Notes: a model not told the origin generated them from the letters alone. DNA of 64,000 nucleotides from Phymorhynchus buccinoides (GCA_017654935.2 CM065690.1:37515317-37579316); one strand, 5' to 3'; positions 1 to 11,535 are shown, numbered from the stretch's first letter. A program made the numbers and translations.

Positions 1-590
1 CTGACATTGACTGTAGCTGCTGTTTGGAACTTTTATAAGCCCTTCCAATTGACAAGCACTTGTCTAATGTCAGTCCTTTGTCTTCTAGAAGTTTTTCTCT
101 CAGACTTTCTTGTCTCACTCCTACGACGACTTGATCCCTGATCAGTCTTTCTTCCAGTTGATCAAAGTTGCACGTTTTTGCTAGCTTTCTGAGTGCTGCA
201 ATGTACACTTCAATTGATTCAGAAGCCTCTTGCTTTCTGAGATGAAACTTGTAAGATTCAAATGCTTCGTGGGTGTCCCCTACAAAGAAATCTTCAAGTT
301 TTTTCATCACCTTTTTGAGATCGTTTTTGTCATCTGGAGTTTCAAACTTCAAGTTGTCATAGATCTCGCAGGCATCTGGCCCAAAAACGGCAAGAAAAAC
401 GGCTACCTGGTAATTTTCATCTTCTTCTCTGCTTAGTCTGCTGGCTATGGAGTAATTTTCAAACTGTCGTTTGAATCGTTTCCAATTTTGAGAAAGATTG
501 CCTTCAAAAACACATCTTGTCTGGAGCAGGAACGTTTGCAGTTAATTGTTTCTGCATTCCCCTTGACTGACCTGAAGTTGATTCCGTCAT
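1..590 (-). CDS. LTR-retrotransposon gag-like protein, partial, one frameshift
   Basis: Reading the minus strand from an ATG at 590-588 gives a gag-type capsid ORF that runs off the left edge. The reading is short of stops over more than 500 nt except for one break at about 526, where a T5 run puts TGA in frame; dropping one T restores the frame. Recognisable gag features follow in order: an N-terminal FEGNLSQNWKRF motif, FLAVFGPDACEIYDNL, a KLEDFF segment, ESYKFHLRKQ, then ESIEVYIAALRKLAKTCNF and RLIRDQVVVGV. This order matches the gag of Ty3/Gypsy-type elements in aquatic invertebrates, in which the protein packages the element RNA. No zinc knuckle, protease or RT is visible because the window ends. 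Function is known from the family; the single frameshift suggests a decaying copy, although a sequencing error in the homopolymer is possible. Confidence 0.75.
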
Positions 591-1060
591 TCTCACGAAG
601 AACTACACTTGTACACTTTTACAGTCTCTTCTTCTGTGGTTGAGGATTTCTTTCTTTCATAGCAGGCCCCCCTTTTGACTTCTGACACCTTAGAGGTTAC
701 TCTACATTTATAAGTAGAGGAGGTCGATCACAGAAAGAAACAGTGTGACACGTGTGCGCAGTTCATGCGCCCACACAAGTGCATGGACATCGGCATAATG
801 CGATTGTACTTCCTTTACATTCAAGATCTGTGTCGTCATTTCCTAGTTCGACTCAGTCAAAGTCTCGTTTAGCAGACGATCTTTTTTTCAATTTCTGAGC
901 ATTGTTTTATTTCAAAAACAAAATAGAAATCCGGAAAAGTCACCCTTTCACAGCATTTATGGCATCTATTTACGTTCATCTTAACAACGCAATTAAAGTC
1001 AAGCGTATCTGACAACTTTTACAACTCTATGTATGTGGTATTTAAAAGTCGTGGAGTACC
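591..1060. other. Gene-free stretch 5' of the gag ORF
   Basis: This lies upstream of the gag start on the minus strand and should contain the element's leader, and possibly an LTR, if the copy is full length. I could not identify a primer-binding site or LTR ends by eye. No coding signal was seen. Confidence 0.4.
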
Positions 1061-1425
1061 TGCCAGTGGCTGTAGTATGATGTGCTTTTCCATCTGTTCC
1101 AGATGTACATTCCACTCAGACAGCTTCAGCCGTAGATCCATCTGTGAAGGCATGGATCCAATGTTCCTCTGGATACTTGGTGTTGATGCACTCCAGCATC
1201 AATGACTTCCTCTCTGGCTCTGGTTGAGAATCTTTAAACCAAACTAACCCAGGAACGGTCATGGCAGACTGATGGTGACTGTCCTTGTGTTTCCTTGAGG
1301 GGACAGTCGTAACTGGTGGAATGGGCTTCGGCATGTGGTCCAAAAGTTTCGGATCTTTTCTTTCCAGGATCTTGCTTTGCTGGAGGAAGCTGGATCTTTC
1401 GAGGCTCATACGCTTGCGCATTGGG
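1060..1425 (-). pseudogene. LINE ribonuclease H domain fragment
   Basis: The minus strand encodes a stretch ending EPERKSLMLECINTKYPEE followed by HAFTDGSTAEAV, then a stop, with frame continuing as VECTSGTDGKAHHTT. The TDGS core is the first catalytic-aspartate motif of the RNase H domain found downstream of the reverse transcriptase in some non-LTR elements. The fragment has a stop directly after the motif and no neighbouring RT, so it is a dead scrap. A shifted overlapping frame on the same strand (up to about 1557) also shows proline and lysine-rich sequence but nothing recognisable. The assignment rests mainly on one motif and its flanking sequence. Confidence 0.5.
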
Positions 1426-1623
1426 TGGCCCTGAAATCTCTTGAATTTTGCAGCTGGAGTCAGAACTTTGAAGTATCGTTTTCTGAATGGTTTGATTGTT
1501 TAGGCCACAGGACCGTTTCAATGGGCACATAATTATTACATACAAATCTAAAAACAACCATACATAATCATTTCAAAATTACTGAAGCAACAGACATTAA
1601 GAAAATGCAAACACTACTACATT

Positions 1624-2253
1624 TTAGACATAATGTATAGTCACTATTAATAGAAAACAACTGAAGTGAATGCCTGCCTGAAAACAGTCCAGTAGTAAAG
1701 TGAATGAAAACAGAAAAAAGTGATCCGTTTTTCTACCCATCCAGCAAACTACAAACCATTCAACAAAAAATGTCTTTAATGGAGTATGAGAGAGAGCACA
1801 CGGCGTGCGCGCGCCACGCGAGAAGAGAGAGAGAGAGAGAGATGAGAGGAGAGAGAGAGAGAGAGACAGAGAGGGAGAGAGAGAGTGAGGAGAGAGAAGA
1901 GACAGACAGTTAGGCAAACAAACAGGCAGACACCGACAGAGAATAACAAACCGAACACCTAACCGGCCACAATCACGGAAAGCCAAATGCCCATTCACAA
2001 TCAAGCGGTTGAAGAAGTTCAAGCTTTGCTGTCGGTTCATTCCTGCCGTGTTGATTTTCTTCTTCCCGTTGTTGCCCTTCACAGCTGAAGAACCGTTTCC
2101 CTCTAAAGTCTTGTCCATTCGCAATGCCAACTCATCCCCAAGAACAGGAACAAAAACAAATTGAGCATTGTTCCTCACAGCCGAGCTATGCCTCATTTTC
2201 GTGACATTTTGCAAGCCGCCATCTTCATCTGCCTGGCTCATATTCCATCTCAT
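1624..2253 (-). other. Unassigned 209-codon ORF, possible first exon
   Basis: The ORF starts at an ATG at 2253. Its first ~105 codons (MRWNMSQADEDGG to about LGVRFVIL) are not low complexity. The rest reads through a (CT)n microsatellite and is certainly not real protein. A GT donor could lie near 1960, where the sequence reads GGTTAGGTGTTCGG, which would make the front part a first exon, but no partner exon was found. I do not recognise the protein. It may equally be chance. Confidence 0.2.
1829..1910. repeat. Impure (AG)n microsatellite
   Basis: About 80 bp of GA dinucleotides broken by GG and CA steps. All long ORFs across it are artefacts of the repeat. Confidence 0.9.
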
Positions 2254-2580
2254 GACAGAATTTGTGTTGATAGAGGAGAGTTTCGCCGCTGTCCACCATC
2301 TGGTGAAAATATATGAACACTTATTTAATTGTAACCGGTGAGCTTATTTGGTAAGCTGGTAGATTATCTTTAGCTCATATGGGATGCTAAATATCAATGA
2401 CCTTTTTGACATTGCCCTTTGACCCTCAGAAACTACGGGTGGGGGATGTGAGGACCAAGGACATACCTGCCGCTCGGCGACACCTTGTGGCAATAATTTA
2501 ATTTGTGTTTTATGCCAGGAGAATGATTTAGCAACAAAGGCATGTAAGTATGGTAAACATGAGGAATACAGAATACGTAA

Positions 2581-2582
2581 CT

Positions 2583-2671
<89 letters not shown>

Positions 2672-2692
2672 GAGAGAAGAGAGAGAGAGGAG

Positions 2693-2732
<40 letters not shown>

Positions 2733-2740
2733 GAGAAGAG
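2581..2740. repeat. (AG)n microsatellite, ~155 bp
   Basis: A long near-pure GA tract with occasional GAA and GGA interruptions. It is followed at 2814-2831 by 18 consecutive G, and at about 2850-2930 by three imperfect copies of a ~26-bp ATCATCATAATC-containing unit. Confidence 0.9.
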
Positions 2741-2999
2741 TACCTTGAAAATAGTATCCATGCAGCAACAGACCAAGCAACCAGTAATAACACTGTCAGA
2801 ACTCGACGTCACAGGGGGGGGGGGGGGGGGGATATTCAGTTCCATCTGCCCTGCCATCATCATCATAATCATCTCCTAATCACCATCATCATAATCATTC
2901 CTAATCACCATCATCATAATCACATCTGCCACAAACTATTAAGTCTACATGTAGTTCTTTCCCCTCTCCATGAACAAAGTTTGAATGTCAAGGTAGCAA

Positions 3000-3255
3000 A
3001 AATATTCCAATAATTAAGTATTCTGACAATTCTGCCATTCAATATCTTTCTAATTCTGACTGTCACTATTTTGATGAAATAGCTAAATTCGCCTTCTGGT
3101 GCAAAGAAAATTATCTGGATCTTAATGTTGAAACTAAAGAAATGTCAATTGATTTTCGAAATGATCCGCTGCCTGTTCATCCAAGTGTGGTCATTGACGG
3201 TCAAGCTGTGGAAAGAGTTACTGAATACAAATATTTAGGAACCAAATTAATCAAC
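3000..3255 (+). pseudogene. LINE reverse-transcriptase fragment (Rex1/CR1-like)
   Basis: On the plus strand, frames around 3010-3250 read YSDNSAIQYLSNSDCHYF, then FAFWCKENYLDLNVETKE, and VIDGQAVERVTEYKYLGT. This is the segment just C-terminal to the FADD motif in CR1/Rex1-type LINE reverse transcriptases, ending in the conserved YKYLG motif. The fragment stops at about 3255, exactly where the antisense LINE fragment at 3256-3620 begins, so the two are joined head to head. There is no ORF of useful length. It is a relic. Confidence 0.65.
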
Positions 3256-3620
3256 AAACTTGCTTTGGTGAGATCTATGAAAGCTATGTAAAGCCCTATG
3301 TCTGTCGTTCCCCTGTTTGCTCTGAAGCCACACTGACTCTGGCAAATTCTCTTCAGCAATTGTGGGAATGAGCCTATCCAGGATGACTCTTGCCAGTGTT
3401 TTCCCTGCAATGGACAGCAATGTGATAAATACATTAAAAAACCACTGCATCCTCGTTTGTACTCCTCAGCTGGCAAGTCGTCAACGTCAACTCGGCCAGG
3501 AGCCTTGTGGCAATTCAGCTTTGCAATGGCGACTTCCACTTCTTCTTGGGTAGGAGGGTTGTCTAGCTCCAACCTTGCTGCCTGTTGAAGAATCTTCATA
3601 ATTGCTTCTTCCTGCATTGG
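3256..3620 (-). pseudogene. LINE reverse-transcriptase N-terminal fragment
   Basis: The minus-strand ORF 3617-3201 reads ELDNPPTQEEVEVAIAKLNC, then HKAPGRVDVDDLPAEEYK, and, after a gap and frame change, PESVWLQSKQG / CQSQCGFRANRGTTD and LYIAFIDLTKA. This is the thumb-proximal start of a LINE reverse transcriptase (KAPG...PAE, SIAGKTLARV, QCGFR..RGT, AFIDLTKAFD in intact relatives). Parts are missing between PAEEYK and the SIAGK motif, and frames change, so it is dead. It abuts an oppositely oriented fragment of a different LINE at about 3255. Confidence 0.7.
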
Positions 3621-4717
3621 TGTATGTCTCCAAAGAGGGTTTCAAAGTACTCTGTCAAGCAATGGAGGATTGATTCCTTGCCTACATTATCCTGCCCTTT
3701 GTTTCCTTCTGGAATACATATTCGCTACAGTCGTGCATCCAGCCTCAGTAAGATTAGATTGAATGGTGTTTGACTGTGTGAAACGGAAGGAGATGGGTAT
3801 AATGCTACTTTTTTGCCATTAGTTCTGCATGTAAAGTGAAACTTAAGCAGATCGAATGAAACAGGTTCATATAACGTGTATGTTTGAAAGACAGTATCTG
3901 GTCCTTCACTATCTGCCCCCCCAACCCCAACCCCTGGGACGATATTGGTGGATTTTTGTTTCTTTACATTAGACTATTGGTTCTCTGTAATTCTCATCAT
4001 CTGTCTCTGTCTCTCACACAGATTGTAAAAATAGGTTTCGCCTAATCTTCACTCTTGAAAATAGTTCCTAATGTTCATTATGTTTCTCTCTGTCTCTGTC
4101 TCTGTCTCTCCCCCCCCACCTCCCCTCTCTCTCTCTCCCTGTTTTTGCCTGTGTACAAGTTTGCCTGTGTACAAGTGTTGATTTATAATTGCACATTGAT
4201 ACTTTAGTAGATCAAAGGTTTGGGAATTGGTATAGCTTGCTGAAAATCACTCAAACGTTCTCCCTGATGGTAAAGCGAGTTCTACAGGAACAGAGATGAC
4301 TGAAATGCATCAAGCTGACTGCTTGTTGAGTCAACGTTTCATCAATATTCAAATTTCATTTGTACCTTTCTAAATTCGAATTGTCTTTCTTCTTTCTTTC
4401 CTTCTTTTAAAAAAATTACAAATAACAAGACTGTATAAGTAAAAGAAGTGAAAAACACAAAATGCTGGCTTATTGGGCATTGGATATTGTGAATATGCAC
4501 CTATTAATCAAACTAAAGAGCACTAATTAGAAGAACTTAAGACACAGAACAAGATATGCTAGTTGTCATGTCGATCAGTTGACAATGGAGGCTATGGCGG
4601 CTGTCACACAGTTTTATTCATTAAAGATGTACTGACAAATGTGCAGGCCCTCATTGCCATTTTAAAAAAAGAAAAGATAAAAGAAAAAAAAAAAAAAAAA
4701 AAAAAAAGCACTAGCGC
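3621..4717. other. Gene-free AT-rich stretch
   Basis: Contains short (CT)n/(TCTG)n patches near 4085-4140 and an A-run at 4678-4706. No gene or recognisable element was seen. Confidence 0.5.
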
Positions 4718-5540
4718 TACTCTAGATCCTTTCCCTCCGACTCATGCCTTCTCTCCACTCCCCGTATTAGGGGAAGAACGGGGTATAAAGCGCTTGGGCG
4801 GGTAAGAAGCCCCCCCCAATCATCTCATGAAATGAGCAAATTTCAGTCTCATTTTGCCCAATGAGACATGAGCGTTTAATGTCTAGCATTCGTCTCATGG
4901 CAAATTTGACTGAAATTTTTTTATTTCATGAGATAATTGGGGTGGCTTCTTACCCGCCCATGCGCCCTTTTTACCCCGTCTTCCCCTAGAAACTAAATCC
5001 TCTCGGTGAATCTTCTTTCTCGTACTCTGCTTCCTCGTTCTGGAATAGCTTACCACACAGTGTTAGCCACTCTTCCTTGGTCCAGGTCTTTCAAAACTTT
5101 CTCATGAAAACTCATCTTTTGAAACCTCATACTCTCACCTCTAATCCACGTAGTCCTTGATGATATTAACCTGCAGTGGTTGTGTGTGTGTGTGTGTGTG
5201 TGTGTGTGCCGTGTGCGTGGTGCGTGTGGCGTGTGCGTGTGTGTGCGTGTGCGTGTGCGTGCGCGCGTGCGTGCGTGTGTGGGGGAGGAGGGGGAGGAGG
5301 GGGAGAGAGGGGGGAGGGAGGCGTAGATAGATTAATACATTCTTTTGTATTAACAGTCTCACTTAATTTTTATGTTTATATTCATTGATACTTGTTGGAT
5401 TATTCCTGGCTTTGGCTTTAATGTTATGTTTATCTGGTATGTTAGTGTTTTATGCCTTTGTTCAGCGCTTTGAGCTCATGCCAAAAGGGGGAGTTAAGCG
5501 CTCTATAAATAACCAGTATTATTATTATTACTACGCAACT
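4718..5540 (+). mobile_element. 3' end of an L2/CR1-like LINE, interrupted by a MITE
   Basis: Two arms (4718-4769 and 4989-5150) align by eye with the end of the LINE coding region at 39430-39620: the shared words are CCTCCGACTCATGCC, TCTCCACTCC, GAATCTTCTTT, GGAATAG and CACTCTTCC. Next comes a (TG)n/GCGTGT tract and G-rich run (5176-5320), then the shared 3' UTR (5340-5530) with GATTAATACATT, TGTTAGTGTTTTATGCC, TTTGTTCAGCGCTTTGAG and GCGCTCTATAAATAACCAG followed by (ATT)n. The same order of blocks occurs at 39430-40315. The copy is 5'-truncated, typical of target-primed reverse transcription. Confidence 0.75.
4768..4988. mobile_element. Foldback MITE, copy 1 (Tc1/mariner-type TA target)
   Basis: A nearly perfect palindrome of about 217 bp. 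It starts GGGGAAGAACGGGGTA and ends TACCCCGTCTTCCCC, and both arms carry GGGCGGGTAAGAAGCC and ATCTCATGAAAT blocks in inverted order. It is flanked by TA on both sides. A second copy lies at 58320-58537. The related LINE 3' end at 39470 keeps the unoccupied site (CGTATTAAAACTAAATC), so the insertion and its TA duplication can be read directly. No coding capacity. The superfamily assignment rests on the TA target only. Confidence 0.85.
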
Positions 5541-5579
5541 CCGATACCAGTACGCCTAGTAACGGTAACGCCTAGTAAA

Positions 5580-6290
5580 CGGTAATAGCCAAGTACTGGT
5601 AACGCGCGACAGCAAAGTTGTGTGAAGCGATTTGGGTAAAGAAACGGTGGAGTTATAAGCCCCGTTTCGCGTTGGCGCTGCTCTGAGAGTGATGCGCTCC
5701 TCCCTAGTTAACGGTAGCACCTAGTAACGGTACCGCCTAATTACTGGTTATGCTGAGTACAAGCAAATTTGAAGCGATTTTCCGTTAAGAAAACGCAGAG
5801 TTAAAAAGCCCGTTTCCCGTTTTTGCGCTGCTCTGGAGAGTGGACGCGCTCTCATCCGATTTTCTCCAAATTTGCTGCAAGCTTTGCCCCGTGGACAGCA
5901 GGCTGACACAATTGACGCGATTCGGTGAAAACGGTGAAGTTATAAGGCCCGTTTTGCATCAATGCTGCTGTTTATGGGCGCATAAAGTAATCGATTATCA
6001 CTTCCGTTTGAGCACACGGATAGACCCCGGCCCCCGGTCATCTTCCTGCAAACTGGAAGGCAATCGGGCCCAGAAACGCCGGAGATCTGCCGCCGAGAGT
6101 CCGGCGGATGCGCGTTTCGCCGCATTTGCTAAACCGGCGCAAATGACACGGCCGCCTCGGTTGCCGTCGCCCCGTTAGGCTCACAGCAAATTTGAGTCGA
6201 ATCGGTCGAAAAACGCGGAGTTTATAAGGCCTCCGTTTCGTGTTTCAGACAGACACACACACCAGACACACCACGGACAGTTTGGCTTTT
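5580..6290. repeat. Degenerate tandem array, ~141-bp unit
   Basis: A core motif close to AAACG.GGAGTTATAAG.CC.CGTTT recurs at 5651, 5799, 5938 and 6219 (spacings 148, 139 and 281, that is about 1, 1 and 2 units). Each is preceded by GCGATT or a related word, and three by a CAAATTTG-like word. Further short words (GCGCTGCTCTG, CGCCTAGTAACGG) repeat between them. The stretch is more GC-rich than its surroundings. I do not recognise the family. Confidence 0.6.
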
Positions 6291-6299
6291 ACTATACGA

Positions 6300-7635
6300 T
6301 TATTATTATTACGTCCATGTAAAATTAGGAGCACAACAGAATTATATTTTTTATGTCCACAATATCAATGCAAGTAAGTCCATAAATGTATGGCTTAGGA
6401 TTTACTGTGCGGGAAGGAATTTTCACCCATTTGCTGGCAACGGTGTTTTTGGGGGGCTCTATCATGGCAGACTAGCCCTTTTGTGACTCGGGATTTGTAA
6501 TGAGCTTAGAGCTTGGTCTGTGATTATGACAGGCACATAAAATTGCTGTAGCGTAAGACATAACTGTACATTAATACCCAATAAAACTAATGTAGTTGAT
6601 TCGCAAGTGGTAATAGCGGTATTATGGTGACCATCACAAAAGGGGCCTTTTCTCAACAGAACCACCAGCTGTGAAGGTGGTTTTTCCCATCATTTTTATG
6701 TTAGGGTAGGGTCTGAAGTACATGTGTGCCAAAGGGCATGTCTCAAACATAAGTTGCAATTTGCCCTTCAGGGGCATTTTATTTCATTATACGGACACGG
6801 ACTAATCATTTTCTTATGTAGCCTTGGTTTCTGACAGCCTCATGCCAGGCGAAGAATATGGGTATTATATCTCTTATTTTCTTAATTTGAAACAGAAATG
6901 TTTTCTTTCTTTAGAAAATTGCAATGAGGAATATATTAAGGATCTTTTTAATTTAAAAGAAGAATCCATTCCTAATAGTTATTTATATAACAATCCTTGC
7001 TAACCAAAAACTGAATATGAAAACTATTATCATAGAGCAATTTTATAAATATATCATATGTGTTTGCTACCAAAATAGTATTTATTTGACTTAGATATAA
7101 ATTATAGTAATGAGTATACACTTAACGTTAATTGGATGTTGGTGTGGCGCGTCATGTGTGTTTATAAAGGGGTGTTGCGTGATGATTTTGTAAATTGCAA
7201 GAGAGTGGCCGCTTTTGTTGTAAGGACACATGTAGTGTATGTTCTTTGTTTCAAAAACTCAAGAATGACCAATGCAATGATTTTTTTTAGAGAGGAGTTA
7301 TTATGATTTTCAGTTCAATAGGAACAGTATTTCTACAAGAGGAATGTGATTTGCGCTAGGTATGTAGGGGCAGTTCGTAAGTGTTTTGTGATTTAATATT
7401 CATGTTGAATGAATGTTAACAATGATCATTATTTTTATTATCGCGTAATTAATATATTGAGGCATTAAAACAGTAACCTGCAAGGATAGTTAAGGTGACT
7501 TAAAGCATGACATTTCTCTTTATATAAGAGATTGACTGTGATTCGTCTCACTGTTGTGGGGCTAATGCATTAATGTAGTGGCAAATTAAAAATATTACAA
7601 CAACTTTAGAGCTATGTTGAATATCCATGACGTCA
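6300..7635. other. Gene-free AT-rich stretch
   Basis: No coding, RNA or repeat signal that I can support. Confidence 0.5.
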
Positions 7636-7965
7636 CCCTCCCCCGTGGTGATGACTGGGGTGTCTTTTGTAAATATTCCCCGCACCTTCCTGGAATTTCT
7701 GTGCCTGTAACTTCCTCCGTAATCTGTCACTAAAGTTGCCTTTGCCTTTTTGGCCGCTATTGCTCACTGCGCATCTAGCTTATCTTTCTACGTTACTGCG
7801 TCAATATACTAGCCTTTTCCAAGAAATAATTCCAAAAATCAATTTCATCTGTTCATCACTGTGACGAAGTCGGACTTGCTGGGCCTATTCTTAGTTCGGC
7901 ATAACATATCGTCTGCGCTCATAATCAGGTACAAGGAAACTGAGGCAGATCGAAAAAGCAGCAGG
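7636..7965 (-). repeat. Dispersed repeat family A, copy 1
   Basis: Five related ~250-300-bp copies exist in the window: here, 24537-24830 (+), 41020-41280 (+), 43980-44240 (-) and 48466-48760 (-). Shared blocks, in minus orientation, are TCTTTTGTAAATATT, CCACCTT.TGGAA.TTCTGTGC, AACTTCCTC, ATCTGTCAC, TTGCTTACTGTCATCTACT, and CTTGCTGGGCCTATT...GCACTCATAATTGACAGG. No coding capacity and no clear terminal repeats. Probably a SINE or a non-autonomous element. Confidence 0.7.
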
Positions 7966-8093
7966 AATTTCTCACTACTCAATAAAGTCCATGCATTAAA
8001 AAAAGGGAGAAATTTTGAGACGTGAAGATATAATTTTGAAATAATAGATTTTATGATTAATCACCTTCAGTCTAGGTCAATCAGCTAACTTGA

Positions 8094-8390
8094 TTGAAAA
8101 AGGTAAGAAAAATGGTGATTTTTACGTCCTCCGTAAGACATCGGTCTATAAGACGTCATATGGGAGCATTTTGTAAATACAAATATGGTGGGAAGAAGCA
8201 GACAAAAAAAAAAAAAAGAAAAAGACAATACCTGGCTGCAATGCCCGAGCTAGTGCTAATACACCTAGTAAGTCCCCGAGTTTTTATGCAATATAGATGT
8301 GAGGGCAGTAAAACCACAGCCTCGGATAAACATTCATCGCTACGGTACCCGGATACACTATGATGTCCATGGCCACAATGAAACATGGAA
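8094..8390 (+). repeat. Diverged copy of repeat family B
   Basis: Shares TTTTACGTCCTC, CATATGGGA, ATTTGTAAATACAAATATGG, CAATGCCCG and AGTAAGTCC words, in order, with the tandem pair at 39636-40082. An A-rich insertion lies at 8200-8225. Confidence 0.6.
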
Positions 8391-8399
8391 ATGATTGAA

Positions 8400-9660
8400 T
8401 TGGAAAACAGGCGAGTACGCGCAATCTATACGTACGCAGATACTAGCGTTTGTGGGCTTTTTTATGTGTGTTTACTTACTAATCGGTAAGAGTCTGTAAA
8501 CTGTATGGATCTACGGATCATGTATGGTATCACATGTATGTCAAACTATGGTTATTTGTAATATGTTTTTATATAGTTTGCAGATTCTTTTTAGGCACGT
8601 TTCCGTTAGATGATGGTATGTATTACTTCTATATCGTACATGATTACTCGTATTTATTTTAAAAAAAGAAAATTCATTTATACATTCATTTGACTCCGGC
8701 CGCGTTTGCTCCAAATGTAGCTTTTAATCGATCGGGTTCCTCTTGTCTAGAAAGGGGCCAGTGGTAATGGGGGGGAGTTGTACGCATATTAATGATATTC
8801 TAGCAGTATTGAAATATCATGTAGCAGCTTACGTGTGAATGTTATGTCTTCCGTGGAAGACATGACTCTAGACTTAAGGGGCATTTGCGCACTGGCTTTC
8901 TTAGTGCTACAGTCCTAATGGGTTGAATTGGGCTTTTGGGGAGCATTCCCCAATGCAAAGCCTTCTGCATCTCTTAAATCCTTTGTTCCAAGAGATTTGG
9001 TGATGTATGGCCCTGTTAAGTGCTTCTACACCAATATCAAACAAATTTTATCCCCAGGACCCGTCAGAAATGAGCCACTGGGCCCCTCTGCTATCTTGGC
9101 TAGTCGTTGTCAGAACGACACAGGCAACAAATTAAATTCCGCCTGGTTGTGATACTTTAGGGTGAGGTGGGTGTGGGAGTTAATGAGAGTGTTGCTGCGG
9201 GGCATAGTGTTCTCTCCCAAGTTCTATAATTAAGTTGTGTCATATCTCATAGCACTTCCTCTGTTTCTTCAGTTTACTAATTTTTATTAGGGCACATAAT
9301 GCCTCTAGGGAGTTAACTATAGTTGACTCCGTTTTCCCTTTATTTGTGCTTTGATAAAATCATGAATCTTTTGACTGAAGAAATTCACTCACATATAGGG
9401 AAGCTGAAGACTATTTGAAAGCCTTTAATCTGGCCATATGCTACGTGGAACACCCCAGAAAGAATAATATTCATAGGGAAGCAGTTCAAACAAGAATACT
9501 AAATCGATATGATAATCAGTAACATTTTTTATTGGATTTATTGACATCATTAACTCATAAATGACATGACTCGAGCTTCTTTTAAGTATAGCTGGGTGTA
9601 TTTGCATAATTATATATCTTATATTGAAATAACCCCTTTGCACACTCTCTCCATCTGCAA
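8400..9660. other. Gene-free stretch
   Basis: A 74-codon ORF at 8928-9152 (+) has no recognisable motif and no partner exons. Otherwise nothing supportable. Confidence 0.45.
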
Positions 9661-9661
9661 T

Positions 9662-9700
9662 CTGTGTGTGTTGTGTGTGTGTGTGTGTGTGTTGTGTGGG
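9662..9700. repeat. (TG)n microsatellite
   Basis: About 38 bp of TG with TTG interruptions. Confidence 0.9.
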
Positions 9701-10497
9701 CAAATTGCCAGCTCATGGACTAAGGTCCCTTGGGATGGATCTTGTTCCTGGAGGGCTGGGGATATTGCTGAGACGGAAGAGTGAGATGGTTCCTGGAGTC
9801 TATGGAGACTGTACAAGTGCGAGCGCAGTGAGTAAGCATCTTATTTTATGCAAACCTAGTATGTATTATTTCATCATTTGATATGTTTATTTACATTATT
9901 TTGCAGATGTACTGGATTTTTGTTTAAACAGATTCTGATGTCATCACGAAAGCATCGACATAGCATCTAGACAGCATTATAATGAGTTTTAAAAGAAGCA
10001 CATGTCTTGACAGCTATTTGTATGTTATGTACGCTTTATATGTATCAGCTGTGAATCAAACACATCTGCACAAGGTTAATTTTTTAATTACAGATTCTGA
10101 TTGTGTTACAGTTTTGTTTAGAAATAATAGTTGAAAGCTGGGGAAAAAGAAGGGTTTAGGTATAGGTAAAGGAAAATACTAACACAATGAAAAATTTTTT
10201 CATAACAAATTAGCTAAGCACATGGAATGAATTGGCAAACTGGTAGACAAATGTGCACTTCTATACTAAGCATGCTAAAAATAAACTGGAAATTATAACA
10301 TTTTAGAAGCTGGCGAGTGAATAATTCTTTATTATGAGAAATTTTGGCTGCATTAACCTTGACCTGATAAAGAAAATAATTGACAGAAATAGTGTAAAAG
10401 GTGGGGACTGGTTAAGAGGGCTTCACTTGAACGAACTTCATAGGCTTGTTTGGTCGCCATACCTACCTAGCAGATGCCTGTTATTATCAAATGTGTG
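9701..10497. other. Gene-free stretch
   Basis: No supportable gene. Short AT-rich ORFs only. Confidence 0.45.
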
Positions 10498-10500
10498 GCA

Positions 10501-10531
<31 letters not shown>

Positions 10532-10610
10532 GCGTCGTGGCGTCGCGTGCGCGTGTGGCGTGCGTGCGTGTGGCGTGCGTGTGCGTGCGGCGTGCGTGAC
10601 GTGTGCACAC
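10498..10610. repeat. (TG)n / GCGTGTG compound microsatellite
   Basis: Pure TG passes into GCGTGCGTGTGGCG-type repeats. The ORFs across it are artefacts. Confidence 0.9.
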
Positions 10611-11495
10611 ATGCTAATATTTCTTTCTGCGGCATCTGAATACAAGAATGGTCTCAGATCAGGCGGCTACGCAGGGGAAGCATAGCGCAAGCCAACGTAA
10701 GTAGTGAGTTATGATGTACATAATTATAGCATAATAGAATGTTCCAGTGCTAATATACTCCCTTTGCTCCACATCGTTTTGGGGCTGCTTGATGGTAATA
10801 GAGCTGTGCAGGTCTAAATTATTTCTCTCATATTCTTCGACTAGAAGGCAATACTTTATTCGGTCCAGACTTAAAGACTCTGTCTACCGTTATAAAATGA
10901 CTAATTAAAAAAGGTAAGATGAACATTAAAAATCTTATTTCGGTGTGTAAATTTGGGGTATGCGTTTTATACATGATGTGCCTTATCCGTCCTCTGAAAG
11001 AATTACAGTTTTACAGATCATAAATGACAGCTTAGTCTGTAGTGGAAGATTATGACATTTCAGTTACGGGTCATGTTACCTGGGGGGGGGGGCTCGGTTT
11101 TGGCAGCAAAAGGGATTGTTTGCGCCTTTTGTGAAAATTTCCCAATCCGCTACTGTCCTCAAATCCTTTGGTTAGTAGACATAGGAACGTACGGCGCGAG
11201 GGTAAAGGCATCTCTGCTAAACTTTTAATATTTTGAATCTGAGACATAGTGATAATAGCAGTAGACTTCCTCTGTGCAGGCAGTTGGAACGAATGACAAT
11301 AGCATACTACAATAGTACATCATATACGATACAGTGCTTTAATAAATACAAACAGGCATACATCATGGCAAATATATTACAGACATGAATCTCAAACACA
11401 TCAGGTCACATTGGTCAAGTTTATCGCAAGTATTTTTAACTATTATTTAAAAAAAAAAAAGTAATTATATGTGTCTGTTTTTGTTGTTGTTGTTG
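10611..11495. other. Gene-free stretch
   Basis: A G10 run lies near 11083. No gene seen. Confidence 0.45.
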
Positions 11496-11500
11496 TGTGG

Positions 11501-11535
<35 letters not shown>

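Noticed and set aside
1704..2879. ORFs rich in Arg-Glu or Leu-Ser
   Set aside because: Pure products of (AG)n/(CT)n microsatellites.
8928..9152. 74-codon plus ORF, non-repetitive
   Set aside because: No motif, no splice partner, no codon or context support.
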